From Heloderma charlesbogerti (Eukaryota; Chordata; Lepidosauria; Squamata; Helodermatidae): a DNA stretch of 64,000 bases. Location of the stretch: contig JANEZZ010000519.1 in NCBI GenBank assembly GCA_026122225.1, positions 124,001-188,000 on the forward strand, read 5' to 3'. Under the pieces are notes generated by a model. The model was not told where the DNA came from, ran no database searches, and was given only the letters and a program-made list of their open reading frames with translations. How positions within the stretch are numbered: the stretch's first letter is position 1; the number at the start of each line of letters is the position of its first letter. The position numbers and the translations under genes are program-made. Positions 1 through 10,173 of the stretch are shown here, one piece after another.

Positions 1-982
1 CTAGATTAAGAGAAGATATTCATCTGAGACACTTCTGTTAAAATTGCTGCATTAGCCACATACACACTGGGAAATGCAGAGGTTCAGGATCTCATAACAA
101 TTGAACTCATCCCACTGTACATACAGGAGACCCCAGACATACCTCTGCAAATCCCACTAAAGCCCTTAAGTACTATGCTTGCTTTGCATATCCCAAGACA
201 GGGCTGGGCTTACAGTGTATATGCTGGGCCAAATCCTCAGGGTGCTCTCAACCTTGCCTAGCAAAAACCATGGCAACCAGGTTCAAGCTGATCCAGATTG
301 CAGACATACAAGAAGGAAGGCCACAAAGGAAGTGATTTGCAGCGAGTTGCTCTGTCCCACCATTTCCTTTCTATAAGCCCCTACCAGCTGCTATTGATCC
401 CCTTGTTCCCATGTGAACCAGAAGCAGCAGATTCCCAGGTTTGTTCCCTCTAGCTGAAAGCAACGCTGGGATGCTGCAGGTTTTGTTAGTGCCAGCCAAG
501 TCACTTTCTCCATGCAGAGAGAGGCACAGAGCTCCATGCCTCTCTCTGCATGGAGAAAAAAAGGGGTGGGACTCTATGATATCACAGGATGGGTGGGGCT
601 TTAGGATGGGCCCTGGGCATGCCCCACCCCCGGGATGTCATCTGGCCCACCTGCTTGATCCGGACCATGGACCAAATTAGGTTGCGTGCCCCTGTGTGCT
701 CTGAGGGGCTACCTCAGAATGTGCACATCAGAACCAGTTCACATGACTAATCTGCTCTGGATATGCGGCAAGTTCAGTATGCATTACTGAGTGGCCTTCA
801 AAGTATTCCATTGTGTTACCAGATTGGTTTCACCCTATAGAGCATGTAGTTTCCCCAACACAACTCATCCTAGGATAAAAACCAAGGCTTCCATGTGAAA
901 AAGGAATCAGATGACCACTTGTCCCTGTGCTGATGTGCATACTATTTATATTTAGCAGGGCGAACTTGTGATTATATGACAT
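1..982. other. Intergenic, no gene seen
   Basis: No open frame here looks like a protein family member, and no exon with convincing splice sites was found on either strand. The stretch is ordinary mid-GC sequence. A short inverted pair built on the word GCATGGAG lies near 515-560. Confidence 0.5.
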
Positions 983-1290
983 TCACAGAATCACAGAATA
1001 GTAGGGTTGGAAGGGGCCTGTAAGACCATTGAGTCCAACCCCCTGCTCAATGCAGGAATCCAAGTCAAAACATCCCTGACAGGTGGCTGTCCAGCTCCAT
1101 CTTGAATGCCTCCAGTGTGGGAGAGCCCACCACCTCCCTAGGTAATTGGTTCCATTGTCACATCGCTCCAGAAGTTTTTCCTGATGTTCAGCCGGAATCT
1201 GGCTTCCTGTAACTTGAGCCTATTATTCCGTGTCCTGCATTCTGGGATGATCAAGAAGAGATCCTGGCCTTCTTCTCTGTGACAACCATT
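983..1290 (-). mobile_element. CR1-like LINE 3' fragment
   Basis: The + strand begins with CACAGAATCACAGAAT, the reverse complement of the short terminal repeat typical of CR1. It continues with the GTTGGAAGGGGCCT and AGTCCAACCCCCTGCTCAATG blocks seen at sauropsid CR1 3' ends. A second copy of the same block lies at 18,361-18,515. The element is 5' truncated and has no coding potential. Confidence 0.8.
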
Positions 1291-1596
1291 CAGTGTGGTT
1301 CCTTTGGGAAAAAAAACAAGTGTTTGTCTGTTTTTATACTGTCCAATGGTACCAGTTTCCTTAATGTGGGAAACAGTTGTGGTGTATATAGAATTGATGG
1401 CTACTATTTTAGCAACAGCTCATAGCTAGGGATTAAATTATTAATTAATCCCATTACAGATCCAGTAAGTAGCCCCTGTGTTTTGCATGACCTGCTCTTT
1501 TCTTTCTAATATTGGTATTATTATCATGACTGTGCATTCAATAAATTAATGAATACAGACAAACAGATTTCCAATGGGAGCCAGACATAGTTAGAC

Positions 1597-2352
1597 TTGT
1601 TGTTGTTGTTCAGTCATATCCGACTCTTCGTGACCCCATGGATCATAGCACACCAGGCCTTCCTGTCCTGCGCTCTCTCCCGGAGTGTGCTCAAGTTCAT
1701 ATTCATTTGCATCAGTGATGCTATCTAGCCATCTCATCCTCTGCTGTCCCCTTCTCCTTTTGCCTTCAGTCTTTCCCAGCATCAGGGTCTTTTCCAGAGA
1801 GTTTTCTCTTCGCATTAGGTGGCCAAAATATTGGAGCTTCAGCTTCATTATCTGTCCTTCCAATGAGCACTCAGGGTTGATTTCCTTTAGGATGGACTGA
1901 TTTGACCTCCTTGCAGTCCAGGGGACTCGTAAGAGTCTTCTCCAGCACCACAGTTCGAAAGCATCAATTCTTCGGCGCTCAGCCTTCCTTATAGTCCAGC
2001 TCTCACAGCCATACATTACTACTGGGAAAACCATAGCTTTGATTAGATGGACCTTTGTTGGCAAGGTGATGTCTCTGCTTCTTACTATGCTGTCTAGGTT
2101 TGCCATAGCTTTCCTCCCAAGGAGCAAGCGTCTTTTAATTTCATGGCTACAGTCACTGTCTGCGGTGATCTTGGAGCCCAAGAAAGTAAAATCTGTCACT
2201 GCTTCCATTTCTTCCCCTTCTATATGCCAGGAAGTGATGGGGCCAGATGCCATGATCTTCGTTTTTTTAATGTTGAGTTTCAAACCAGCTTTTGCACTCT
2301 CCTCTTTCACCCTCAACAAGAGGCTCTTGAGATCCTCTTCGCTTTCTGCCAA
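1597..2352 (-). mobile_element. BovB/RTE LINE, 5'-truncated 3' fragment
   Basis: The - strand reads the C-terminal part of an RTE/BovB reverse transcriptase, including blocks such as KTKIMASGPITSWHIEGEE and CESWTIRKAE. The same blocks recur in the near full-length copy at 44,394-47,623. The 3' end is a GTT/AAC trinucleotide tail at about 1,597-1,610. Homology to the longer copy stops near 2,352, so the insertion is 5' truncated and lacks the endonuclease and the RT catalytic core. The frame is open across most of the fragment but shifts near the 3' end compared with the longer copy, so this is a dead fragment. Confidence 0.92.
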
Positions 2353-2756
2353 GGCATCTTTTTCAAAGCTGTCAGCCCTAAACATTTCATTCATTTATAC
2401 CACAAACGTATCTGCATGGGGTAAGGAAAGACACCATTCCATTTCACATCCTCAGACCAAATGAAAGTCAAGACTGATCCAGGATTGATGGGCTCCTGAG
2501 CAGCTTCATTTGAATTAATTTTCAAGGCCTCATTGTGTGAGAAATCACTACTCTTCTCAAACATTCCCTTCTGCTGCCACCTTCTGGCTGACATGTTGGG
2601 ACAAGCTGTTGGAGTTCTGTTCTGTTTTACAGCGTTCTTTGCAGAACACTAAAAGTTTATTCTCAAAGGCTTGAAACATAGGATTTAGGTCAATTGATTA
2701 CTCTGTTTCCTCATCTTTAAAGTATTTCCTCCTAATGACTGGAGATTATTTATTGT
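2353..2756. other. Unassigned, no gene seen
   Basis: This is the flank of the BovB fragment. Open frames are short and resemble no family I recognise. Confidence 0.4.
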
Positions 2757-2870
2757 GAAGGATCGCAGCTCAGGGGTAACACATCTGCTATGCATGCAGG
2801 ACATCTCTCTAGGTGGGCCTTGGAAAGATGCCTCTCTGAAACACTGGAGAGCTGTTGCCAATCAGTAGCT
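2757..2870 (+). mobile_element. tRNA-like SINE remnant
   Basis: The stretch carrying AGCTCAGGGGTAACACATC followed by TGCTATGCATGCAGGA matches the 5' half of tRNA-headed SINEs (A box and anticodon region). No intact B box follows, so it is a decayed SINE and not a tRNA gene. Confidence 0.5.
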
Positions 2871-2877
2871 GCATTTG

Positions 2878-3160
2878 CACATCACAATAAGCCAGAATTC
2901 TGAAGAGCTTCCACCTTCTGGCTGTGGTTTGTTTATCATGACAGGCGAACCAGGAACTCTGGCTTGTCTCTCACCCGACAAGGCAGAGTCATAACCCAAC
3001 AACAAAGCATGGATTAGGATTCTGCCTTGTCTAGGGAGAAACAACAGAGAGTTCCCAGTTTGCACACCATGATAAATAAACCCCGGATGAAAGATTTGCG
3101 GTTTCTTTAGCTGCTCCCATTTGCAGGAGAAGCCAAGTGGAATTCTGGCTTATTGTGACG
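2878..3160. mobile_element. Foldback MITE (CACAATAAGCCAGAATTC ends)
   Basis: The left end has CACAATAAGCCAGAATTC and the right end has its exact reverse complement near 3,141-3,159. The interior holds a second inverted pair (TTTATCATGA against CATGATAAA). No coding capacity. The superfamily cannot be assigned. Confidence 0.65.
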
Positions 3161-3439
3161 TACAAACACTGCCAGTGTAAAGTCTGACACTAGTTTTACG
3201 TGCTCCTCAGTTCCCCAAGCAGTAAGGAGTTCTAGTGGCAGCACTACAGGGATTAGTTATCTACAGCTAAACACTACCTTTTTAATATTTACTTTATTTA
3301 CAAATATATGACCAGACCCTATAAGTTGCAAGCCGGCAACAGATTCCCAATGAGAATCACAACACCACGAGTTGAGTGAACACTTGTGAATTTCCAAAAA
3401 AGAGGACAAAAGAGGATGTTGTTTTTTATATGATTTTCA

Positions 3440-3725
3440 TATGCTAATTTATATGCATAAATGCAAACTTAGAAATAATTATTATAATTTAAATCAAAAT
3501 AGTGTACGTCTCACCATAGTGTGGAAGACTTGTGACCAGGGGAACCATGTGCCTCGCTGAGTCTGCTGTCCAGGTGCTGTTGATGGGCAAGTTCAAGGCC
3601 CAGCTCTCCTTTCTGATTGTTCTTTATCTTTAAACCGGACTTAGACTGGGCAGCCCTTCAAATAGAGGGTGTCTTCAAAATAGAGGGCAGTCCTTTGGCA
3701 GCCTTTCAAATAGAGGACTAAGAAT
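3440..3725 (+). repeat. Local dispersed repeat R1, copy 1
   Basis: The order of words CTCACC.TAGTG, GTGTGCCT..CTGAGTCTGCTG, GATGGGCAA and TTCAAATAGAGGAC is shared with copies at 7,170-7,405 and 8,150-8,458, all in the same orientation. Copy 3 ends with GGACACCTGGCCACCCTAG, which resembles a DNA-transposon terminus. No coding capacity. Confidence 0.65.
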
Positions 3726-4985
3726 GCTTTAGCAACACCCTAAGAATGCTTTAGCAACAGCCAACTCCCAGCTCTTCCAGGTTTCAAAGGCCATGTTGCT
3801 GTTTCTCTCACAATCTAAGCACTACAGAGCACCAGTCAAAGACAGACAAAGAGACATACCCACCCATTTGCCAGGTGAATTGCCCATTTATCTACAATGA
3901 TTACAAAATATGAACACTTTTTGCCTAGTTCCTGACCACTCACAGTAATCAAGCCAGCCAAACTCACAACACTTTGTACACAATGCCTGATAACACCTTG
4001 AAGATACGGACAGGGCTAAAGTAGCAAAGGAGGGCAGGGCTCTTGCACCTTTAAGTAGAAGAAGGAATTCCAGTGGGTGTATGCAGGCCACACTGGCTGA
4101 AATTCCCTCTTCTACACAACTGTTAAAGGTACAGGAGCCCCTCTGTACTCTTATACATCTGGGCACCTTTTGTACCTGAAGACGAGGAATTTGCCGCCAT
4201 TGATAGGGCAGAGCAGGAATTTCAGTGGTTGGCTTCATTCAGCATCCTGCATCACTTTTTGCTTGTCCGCCTTATTAGTAGAAGTATAATAAATTGTGCA
4301 GAATAAGAAAATATATGGGTATCTGCTTCATCCGTATTGTTTTATATCACCCAGAATTCAACTTTTCTTGGTGCAGTATTTTTAATGCAGAATTCATACA
4401 CCTCATTTCAAGGGCTTAGGGCTAAACTACACATTACATTATTCATACTTTTTAAAAAGTTTACTTAAAACACTTTTATTCTGAAGACAAAGCAGCTACA
4501 GTCCAGAAGTTTCTTCTCCAGACAGTGGGTGGGTCAAACGTTGATATGACTTAATTCATGGTCTAAAATCCCTGAACAATGAGAGCAGGCTATTTTTGCT
4601 TATAAAATGAAAGGGGAGAATAGTAGCTGTGCAATTTGCCTCATATCTCAGGTTCTACAAGGGTTAGAGACTTGCTTGTTTTTTAAAAAAGGAAATCTGG
4701 AAACCTGGGGATTATGGCTTATCCAGGGTGGGTCAACTAAATCTCCTTGCCCCTTCCTGTGGATGCCCATGGCTACAGAGCCTCAATCCTCCTAAGCCAG
4801 ACAGGAAGCACATTCTGGACTGGGGCCTCACAGCCCCATTTTCGTCAAAATAAGAGTCCCCAGTTTAAACATGTTTTTAAAAAAGCGTGAACAACATTTT
4901 GTTTGGCCTTTAGTCACTGTGATTCTTGTGTCACAGCTACTTGACAGATAATAAACTAGATTCTTAACAAGAACAACAACAGAGG
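3726..4985. other. Intergenic, no gene seen
   Basis: It holds a small tandem duplication of the phrase CTAAGAATGCTTTAGCAACA at 3,719-3,757. No exon-like frame with splice sites was found. The 116-codon open frame on the - strand at 3,888-4,238 shows no family resemblance. Confidence 0.4.
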
Positions 4986-5075
4986 CTACAATCCCATGCA
5001 CACTTACTTTGAGTAAGCCCCATTAAACATAATGGGACTTACTTCTGAGTATATGTGCATAGGGCTGAGCTGCAT
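4985..5075. mobile_element. Short foldback MITE, TAAGYCCCATT family
   Basis: Near-palindrome of the form CAATCCCATGCACACTTACT...AGTAAGCCCCATT...AATGGGACTTACTTCTGAGTA...GTGCATAGGG. Related copies lie at 13,825-13,905, 30,155-30,246, 51,605-51,692 and 51,750-51,850. Confidence 0.65.
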
Positions 5076-5214
5076 GTCATCCTGCACATGCTTGCTTGAC
5101 AGCAAGTCCCAGTAAATTGAGTGAGGCTTCTGAATCATCATGCCCTGGAACAGCCTGTTAGAGGGGAAACAACATGCATTGGCTGTCTACCGAGCAGGTC
5201 TGCACCGAGACTTT

Positions 5215-5580
5215 GGGCATCTCTACACCAGCCTAAAATCTTGCATTTAAAACGGGGCTTTCTGCTTCCATTTTAAATGCAGGATCACGACTTCCTTTTT
5301 CACCTGCTTCCTTTTCACCCTCCCCTTTCCTCATATCTGAGTCTTCCATTATCTTTCATTGATCTCGCTCCTCTTCTTGCCGCTTTTCCTCTTTAACACA
5401 ACAGGGAATTTGATAGCTCATTATCTGCGATCTATTTAAAAACAGAACAAAGGGCATTTAGTGCTGGAGACACCTTGGAGGCTCACGACATCATGTAAAG
5501 AGCCTGCAAACTTCCATGAAGGCACAATCTCAATCGCAGGATAAAAGCTCCATGTGAAAAAAGCCTTTGTGTGTGGGGAC
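5215..5580. repeat. Possible foldback repeat related to 52,927-53,275
   Basis: The words GACATCATGTAAAGAGCCTGCA and CCATGTGAAAAAAGCC resemble parts of the element at 52,927-53,275 (ACATTGTGTAAAGGACCTGCA, CTCATGTAGAAAGG). Boundaries are unclear. Confidence 0.35.
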
Positions 5581-5696
5581 AGATATGCGGCACCGAACTG
5601 ATCCTGGCCAGCTGTTCTTCAAACTGGACTGGAATCCCACTTCCCGCACATCTTGTCAAGTACTCTAGCACCAACTGGCCATGTAGAAAGTTCTCT

Positions 5697-5815
5697 CTAT
5701 TTCCCCAACCTGGCGTCCTCCAACTCCATTGTTGCAAAGCCATTGCCCATGACTGGGGATACTGGGAGTTGTAGTCCAACACATCTGGAGGATGCCAGAT
5801 TGGGGAAGGCTGTTC
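5697..5815. mobile_element. Foldback MITE, CCTCCAGATGT family
   Basis: Inverted pair: CCCCAACCTGGCGTCCTCCA at the left and TCTGGAGGATGCCAGATTGGGGAAGGCTG at the right, with an AACTCC...GGGAGTTG core. This is the first of eight copies of the family in the window. Confidence 0.75.
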
Positions 5816-6164
5816 TGTGCCATGTTCTCTACAATTTGTGATGAGGGTCTCCTAGTTTGGAGATTTGGAAAGTCATTACCATTTTACCTTACATGCCTTG
5901 CACCTGCAATAAAATGATGCAGAAAACCTCTAAGCAGTACACATGGCTGGGCCTGCTTCATATTTGGCCCAAAACTTCAAAGCAGTGGGCCATCTCTTGT
6001 GCTTTTGCTGCCCCTACTGAACTAAAGCAAGCACCAGATGAAATGCAATTTACAAATTAAAACAGAGCGCATATCTCTTCCACATAAACTAGTTTATGAG
6101 CAATTCCTTCTTCGCAGGGGACCCTGAGGACTATAGTTCTGAGAAAGGGTATAAGGATCTCTAA
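5816..6164. other. Intergenic, no gene seen
   Basis: No exon-like frame and no repeat was recognised between two MITEs. Confidence 0.35.
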
Positions 6165-6275
6165 GGACACAATCATAAGTGTGTTTAGACAGAAAAAAGT
6201 CCTGCAACTCTCACCATTCCTGACACTGGGAGCTGTAGGATGCTTTTCTGTCTAAACATGCATAGGATTGTACCC
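6165..6275. mobile_element. Short PIF/Harbinger-like MITE (family S), decayed
   Basis: The ends match the family S terminus (GGGYGCAATCCTATGCATG, TTTAGACAGAA), with the central CCTGCAACTC...GAGCTGTAGGA type inverted core. It is preceded by TAA and followed by TAC, so the target duplication is imperfect. Confidence 0.65.
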
Positions 6276-6575
6276 TACATCTCAGAAAGCTCATCAAACT
6301 ATAATTTTCAGGATACTTTGGGGTGAGCCATGAGAACTGCATGCAAAACTGAGTTTATAACGTAGATATATTCTGAGGGTTTCTAGATTTAGCTTCAGTC
6401 TGGCCATCCGGACATTTTAGAGAATTCTTAATCTTTTTGCGAAAACTATGTACTTAAACTCTTTATATTGATAGATAAGTTGTTTGTGGTAATTCCTTGT
6501 GTCACCCTCTTTCCAATGAATAGTTGAATGTTGGTGTGAAGTTACACCTGTAATGACAGAAACCGTGGTAATTAA

Positions 6576-7041
6576 GGGAGCAATCCTTTGACCCCTGGAC
6601 ATCATCTGAGGGCCATAGGATACCAGGGACAGTGCTCCAACTTTGGAAGGGGGAGTCAGATATCCTCCCCCTCCTCCCGATCCTTTGCAACTGGCACATA
6701 AAGAACTGCACTGGCTGCTCTCTGAGGTTGGAAAAACAACCTTGGAGTGGGGGAAGGGGGGGAGTTCCAATGAGCAGGGAGGGGACTGGAGAGGCCAGGA
6801 TATGACCCCTCCAGCCTCCTTCCCTCCCTCTCTGAAGTGCCCAAGCTAGATGGACAAAAAAGCCCACCTAGCAAAAAATGCAGGGCAGGAGGAGGAGGCA
6901 AAGATCACCTCCACTGCTCCTCCTGCCCTGCCCTGCCCTGCCCTGCCCTGCCCTGCCATGCCCTGCCCTGCCCTGGATGATCAGAAGGCTCCAAGTTCGG
7001 GGGCCTCTGATATCGAGAGCGCAGTCGATGGGACTGTGCCC
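6576..7041. mobile_element. Long PIF/Harbinger-like MITE (family L) with CCCTG expansion
   Basis: It starts GGGAGCAATCCT and ends ACTGTGCCC, flanked by TAA at 6,573-6,575 and TAA at 7,042-7,044. A 3 bp TWA target duplication is the hallmark of PIF/Harbinger elements. The 466 bp have no transposase. Inside, the CTCCTGCCCTGC motif common to the family is expanded into about ten CCCTG pentamers. Confidence 0.75.
6922..6975 (+). repeat. (CCCTG)n pentanucleotide microsatellite
   Basis: About ten CCCTG units with one CCATG variant, lying inside the family L MITE copy at 6,576-7,041. Confidence 0.95.
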
Positions 7042-7169
7042 TAAAACAAAAATCTTAAGTGTTTACATGTTCATCTAATGAAAAGGTTGCGGTGTTATGG
7101 AAGCTCATGGCTAGGCTGGGCACTTACACATTGTTTAAAAAGTCGACACAGAGTTACATAAAATTTGCA

Positions 7170-7405
7170 TATACTTATAACCAAATTTAGAAACAAGTGC
7201 TATAATTTAAATAGAAATACAAGATATCTCACCCTAGTGGAGAAGACTGACCAGGTGAGCTGTGTGCCTGCTCAGTCTGCTGCCTAGGTGCTAACTCTCG
7301 ATGGGCAATTTCAAGGTTCCTGCTGCTCTCCCATCTAATGGATCCTTTCTCTTTAAAATGGGCAGGCTTTCAAACAGAGGACACTTTCTGATGCTGGGAG
7401 GCTGT
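7170..7405 (+). repeat. Local dispersed repeat R1, copy 2
   Basis: It shares with 3,440-3,725 the ordered words TATAATTTAAAT, ATCTCACCCTAGTG, GTGTGCCTGCTCAGTCTGCTG, GATGGGCAA and TTTCAAACAGAGGACAC. Confidence 0.65.
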
Positions 7406-7930
7406 TTTTAGAATTGTCTGATACCTTCCCTACAGCAAGAGGCTGGGATGCCTAGAAATAAATGCTTTATAAGCTTTAGCTGCCAAGCTTTTGTGTATTT
7501 GGTGGCAGCAAGAGAAGAGTCCCTTGCACCTTACTCATATTAGTGAAACTCTTGTTTACTAGAAATTAATTAGACATTACTAAGCTAAAGGAAATTCTAA
7601 ATGTGAGCTGCAAGAAACTGTGAGCCAAGGAAATTTTCACGCAAACAAACCTGTACCAGGGTCTGGGGCAATGGCTTTGTGTAAGTTAAATATTGCATTT
7701 TTCTCTTGCTAATATTGTGCCAATGTTTTTTTTATTGTTGACAGGGGTACCTACTTTGAAATATGTAAATAACTAAACATGCGTTAATTAGCTCACCAAT
7801 GCAAGGACGTCTATGTTATCACCCAACAACTGTTCTGTGAACAGTCACTGTTAATAAGGTAAGTACTACTGTTTGTACATTTCCCCTTAAGTTTCCACTG
7901 TTAAAATTCCCACCCCACAACTATATGTAT
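7406..7930. other. Intergenic, no gene seen
   Basis: AT-rich, with no exon-like frame or recognised repeat. Confidence 0.4.
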
Positions 7931-7934
7931 ATAT

Positions 7935-8075
7935 ACTTGTAAGTCATGCATTTGATGAAGCGGATTCCAGTCCACAACAGCTTATGCCATAATAAATGTG
8001 TTAAGTCTTTTACGTGCCACAAAATTCCTTGGTTTTGCTGCAACAGATTAACATGGCTACCCCTCTGGAAATTGT
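7935..8075 (-). repeat. DNA-transposon-like repeat R2, copy 1
   Basis: It contains ATTTGATGAAGCGGATTCCAG, CAGCTTATGCCATAATAAATG, GTTAAGTCTTTTACGTGCCAC and ACATGGCTACCCCTCTGG. The same series occurs at 60,557-60,667. This set of words is widespread in sauropsid genomes; I do not know its formal class. Confidence 0.5.
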
Positions 8076-8149
8076 AACTGTGTCATGTATCATCTTGTAT
8101 GTTCTCAATTCTTGCAAACCTGTATTCGGAACTATTTTACAGCAATTTG

Positions 8150-8458
8150 CATGACATCTGTATATGCAAATTTATATGTATGGGTACAAATAGGAAGTAA
8201 CTATAATTTTATTAAAAATACAATACATCTCACCATAGTGGCGAAGGCTGGCTAGGAAGCCTGTGTGGCTGCTCTGTCTGCTGTCCAGCAGCTAAGTGTG
8301 GATGGGCAATTTCCCTCCTTAGGGTTCTTGGACTTTAAACCAGACTGGACTGGACACCTCTTCAAACAGAGGACACCCTCAAACAGAGGACTATCTTCTG
8401 CCAGATGTCCAAAACAGAGGGCTGTCCTCTGTAAAGTAGGACACCTGGCCACCCTAGT
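8150..8458 (+). repeat. Local dispersed repeat R1, copy 3
   Basis: The most complete copy, with words as in copies 1 and 2 and an end at GGACACCTGGCCACCCTAG. A GT-rich microsatellite follows at once. Confidence 0.65.
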
Positions 8459-8512
8459 GTGTATGTACGTGTGTGTGTGTGTGTGTATATGTGAGAGAAT
8501 GTGTGTGTACTG
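8457..8512 (+). repeat. (TG)n microsatellite, interrupted
   Basis: GTGTGTATGTACG followed by an uninterrupted run of GT and then mixed GTGAGAGAATGTG. Confidence 0.9.
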
Positions 8513-8732
8513 GGGACAAACATGTTGGGGCTGCATACCAGCCGTGGGGTGGCCCTGCCCACTTTGGCATGTGGCCCCACCCACTGCTGACATGCAGCCT
8601 CAGCATGCTTGTCCAGAGTCAATTTGGCCCTCAGGCCAAAGCAGGTTCTCTGTAGGCTCTAGCCCTGCTCTAGAGCCGACAGGGCTAAGGCTCTTTTAAA
8701 GCCATTCCACACTCCATTTCTCTGTTTTGGGC

Positions 8733-8855
8733 TTCCCCAACCTGGTGTCCTCCAGATGTGTTCAATGACAACAACTCCCATAATCTCCCATATGCTGTCT
8801 GGGGATGATGGTAGTTGTCATCCAATGCATCTGGAGGGCTCCAGGTTGGCAAAGG
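8733..8855. mobile_element. Foldback MITE, CCTCCAGATGT family
   Basis: CCCCAACCTGGTGTCCTCCA at the left against TCTGGAGGGCTCCAGGTTGG at the right, with a GACAACAACTCCC/GGTAGTTGTC core. Confidence 0.8.
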
Positions 8856-9626
8856 CTGCTCTGTTTTCTTCCTTCCTTATCTCTTGTTTTGCCTCACATT
8901 ATCACTGTGGGAGGAACAGGACATAGCAGGCAGTCTGGTAGCGTTGGTGGGCCTTTTAGTCTGGCTTTTTGAAAAACAAGAAAATGCCTTAATAAATAGT
9001 TAATTAAAAAACAATAATCTGTTTCCTGGCTTCTGTCTGATGGTCATGCGGCAGCTCCAGTGTGTTGTACCCTCCTGTTTTTAGGAGAATGCTAGGCATG
9101 CTTCGTAGAAACCATTTAGCAGCCGTTAACATCTATGAGGGAAAGCACAGACATAAGTACTAGACTGACAGTTCCTTTGTCTGCAGACCAGATTTCCTGG
9201 TAATTTCTGACGGGGCAACACTCTCTCATTAAAGTGCTAATAATGACAGCTGCTCATGGAGAAAGCCAAGACTTTATTGTTGCAGTGTTTGGGCAACATC
9301 CTGCCCCCCTCCCAAATAACTAAACACAGAAACAAAGAAAGACATTACTGCTTTTACAACTCTGGTCTTCTATGGGGAAAATGTGATTTCTAAAAGTTTT
9401 TTTAAAATTGCCCTGCAAATGGTTCATGTACTAGGAGGAGAGAAACAAACTGTCCATCATTATAGTCACAATACTGCTGATAGGGAGGCTAAGATATTAT
9501 GTCCACGCTGTGGGAATTGGGAGGCTGATGTGAAAGACTGTGGCTTACAACAACCCTGTAGTGTAATTCACCGTCAATATTCCCATGTTGCCGGAGGAGG
9601 TGGGGGGAGAAGAAAGCTGTAGCTAA
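8856..9626. other. Intergenic, no gene seen
   Basis: No exon-like frame or recognised repeat. Confidence 0.4.
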
Positions 9627-9834
9627 GGGTGCAATCCTGTGCATATTTAGACAGAAATAAGTGCTACAACTCCTAGTATGCTGGAAGCTACAGCTTCCAT
9701 CAACACCTTGTTTTGTGCGGCTAAACAAGGCATACAAGTATCTGTTGCTGTTATTGTTACAAAATGCTGCTCCTGCCGCCCCTTCCATCATTACTTTGTC
9801 AATGCTACAAGAAAATATTGGTAGACCGTCTTAC

Positions 9835-9912
9835 CTCTTGCGATTGCTTTGAGGTGGTTGGGTTTCAGTTTTCTTGCTGCTCTGCTACTGTTGAGAGCAG
9901 AGCAATAGCTGC
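9835..9912 (-). pseudogene. Duplicated copy of TTC4 exon 4
   Basis: This is 78 bp, exactly the length of TTC4 exon 4 at 25,246-25,323. The acceptor (CTTCAG before GC) and donor (AGAG then GTAAGA) are kept, and the frame has no stop. The encoded stretch differs from the parent mainly in the middle: NSSRAAR here against NDAIGAR in the gene. No neighbouring TTC4 exon accompanies it. It lies about 9.7 kb beyond the TTC4 stop on the same strand, so it can only act as an exon if TTC4 transcripts read through the TMEM205-like locus. The likely state is a non-functional exon copy. Confidence 0.85.
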
Positions 9913-10071
9913 CTGAAGAAAAACACACCCTGTAAAACTTGGACTGTTACACTGGATCATTGAAAAGCTTTGTCTACGCAGGGAGGCTGTGGGACAAGTT
10001 GGTCTCTGAGAAAAACTGGACTACGCTGCTGCAAGATAGGTGGGGGAGTCAAATGTGAAAACATTAATCTA

Positions 10072-10170
10072 GGGTAAAATCCTATGCATGTTTAGACAGA
10101 AGCATGCTGGCTGGGGCATGCTGGGAGCTGTAGGACTTTTTTCCATCGAAACATGCATAGGGTTGTGTCC
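10072..10170. mobile_element. Short PIF/Harbinger-like MITE (family S)
   Basis: GGGTAAAATCCTATGCATG...CATGCATAGGGTTGTGTCC with a CTGGGAGCTGTAGGAC core. TAA follows at 10,171-10,173. It abuts the right border of the duplicated TTC4 block. Confidence 0.75.
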
Positions 10171-10173
10171 TAA

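Larger units (their letters stand above)
9627..10170 (-). mobile_element. MITE-bounded block carrying a copy of TTC4 exon 4
   Basis: The block opens with a 63 bp left half of a family S MITE (GGGTGCAATCCTGTGCAT at 9,627), preceded by TAA. Then 9,690-10,070 matches 25,093-25,481 of TTC4 (part of intron 4, exon 4 and part of intron 3) almost base for base with small indels. The block closes with a family S MITE (10,072-10,170), followed by TAA. The outer TAA pair is what a 3 bp PIF/Harbinger target duplication would leave, so the block may be one composite element. Separate MITE insertions around an ordinary duplication remain possible. Confidence 0.6.

Noticed and set aside
2757..2870. tRNA gene
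   Set aside because: Only the A-box half is tRNA-like. There is no intact T arm or B box and no cloverleaf; it is a SINE remnant.
8265..8699. 144-codon + strand frame at 8.3-8.7 kb
   Set aside because: It runs through repeat R1 and a GT microsatellite (CVCVCV stretch), with open frames on the opposite strand too.
9835..9912. A second functional TTC4 gene
   Set aside because: Only exon 4 and its close flanks are duplicated. No other TTC4 exon was found from 1 to 15 kb.
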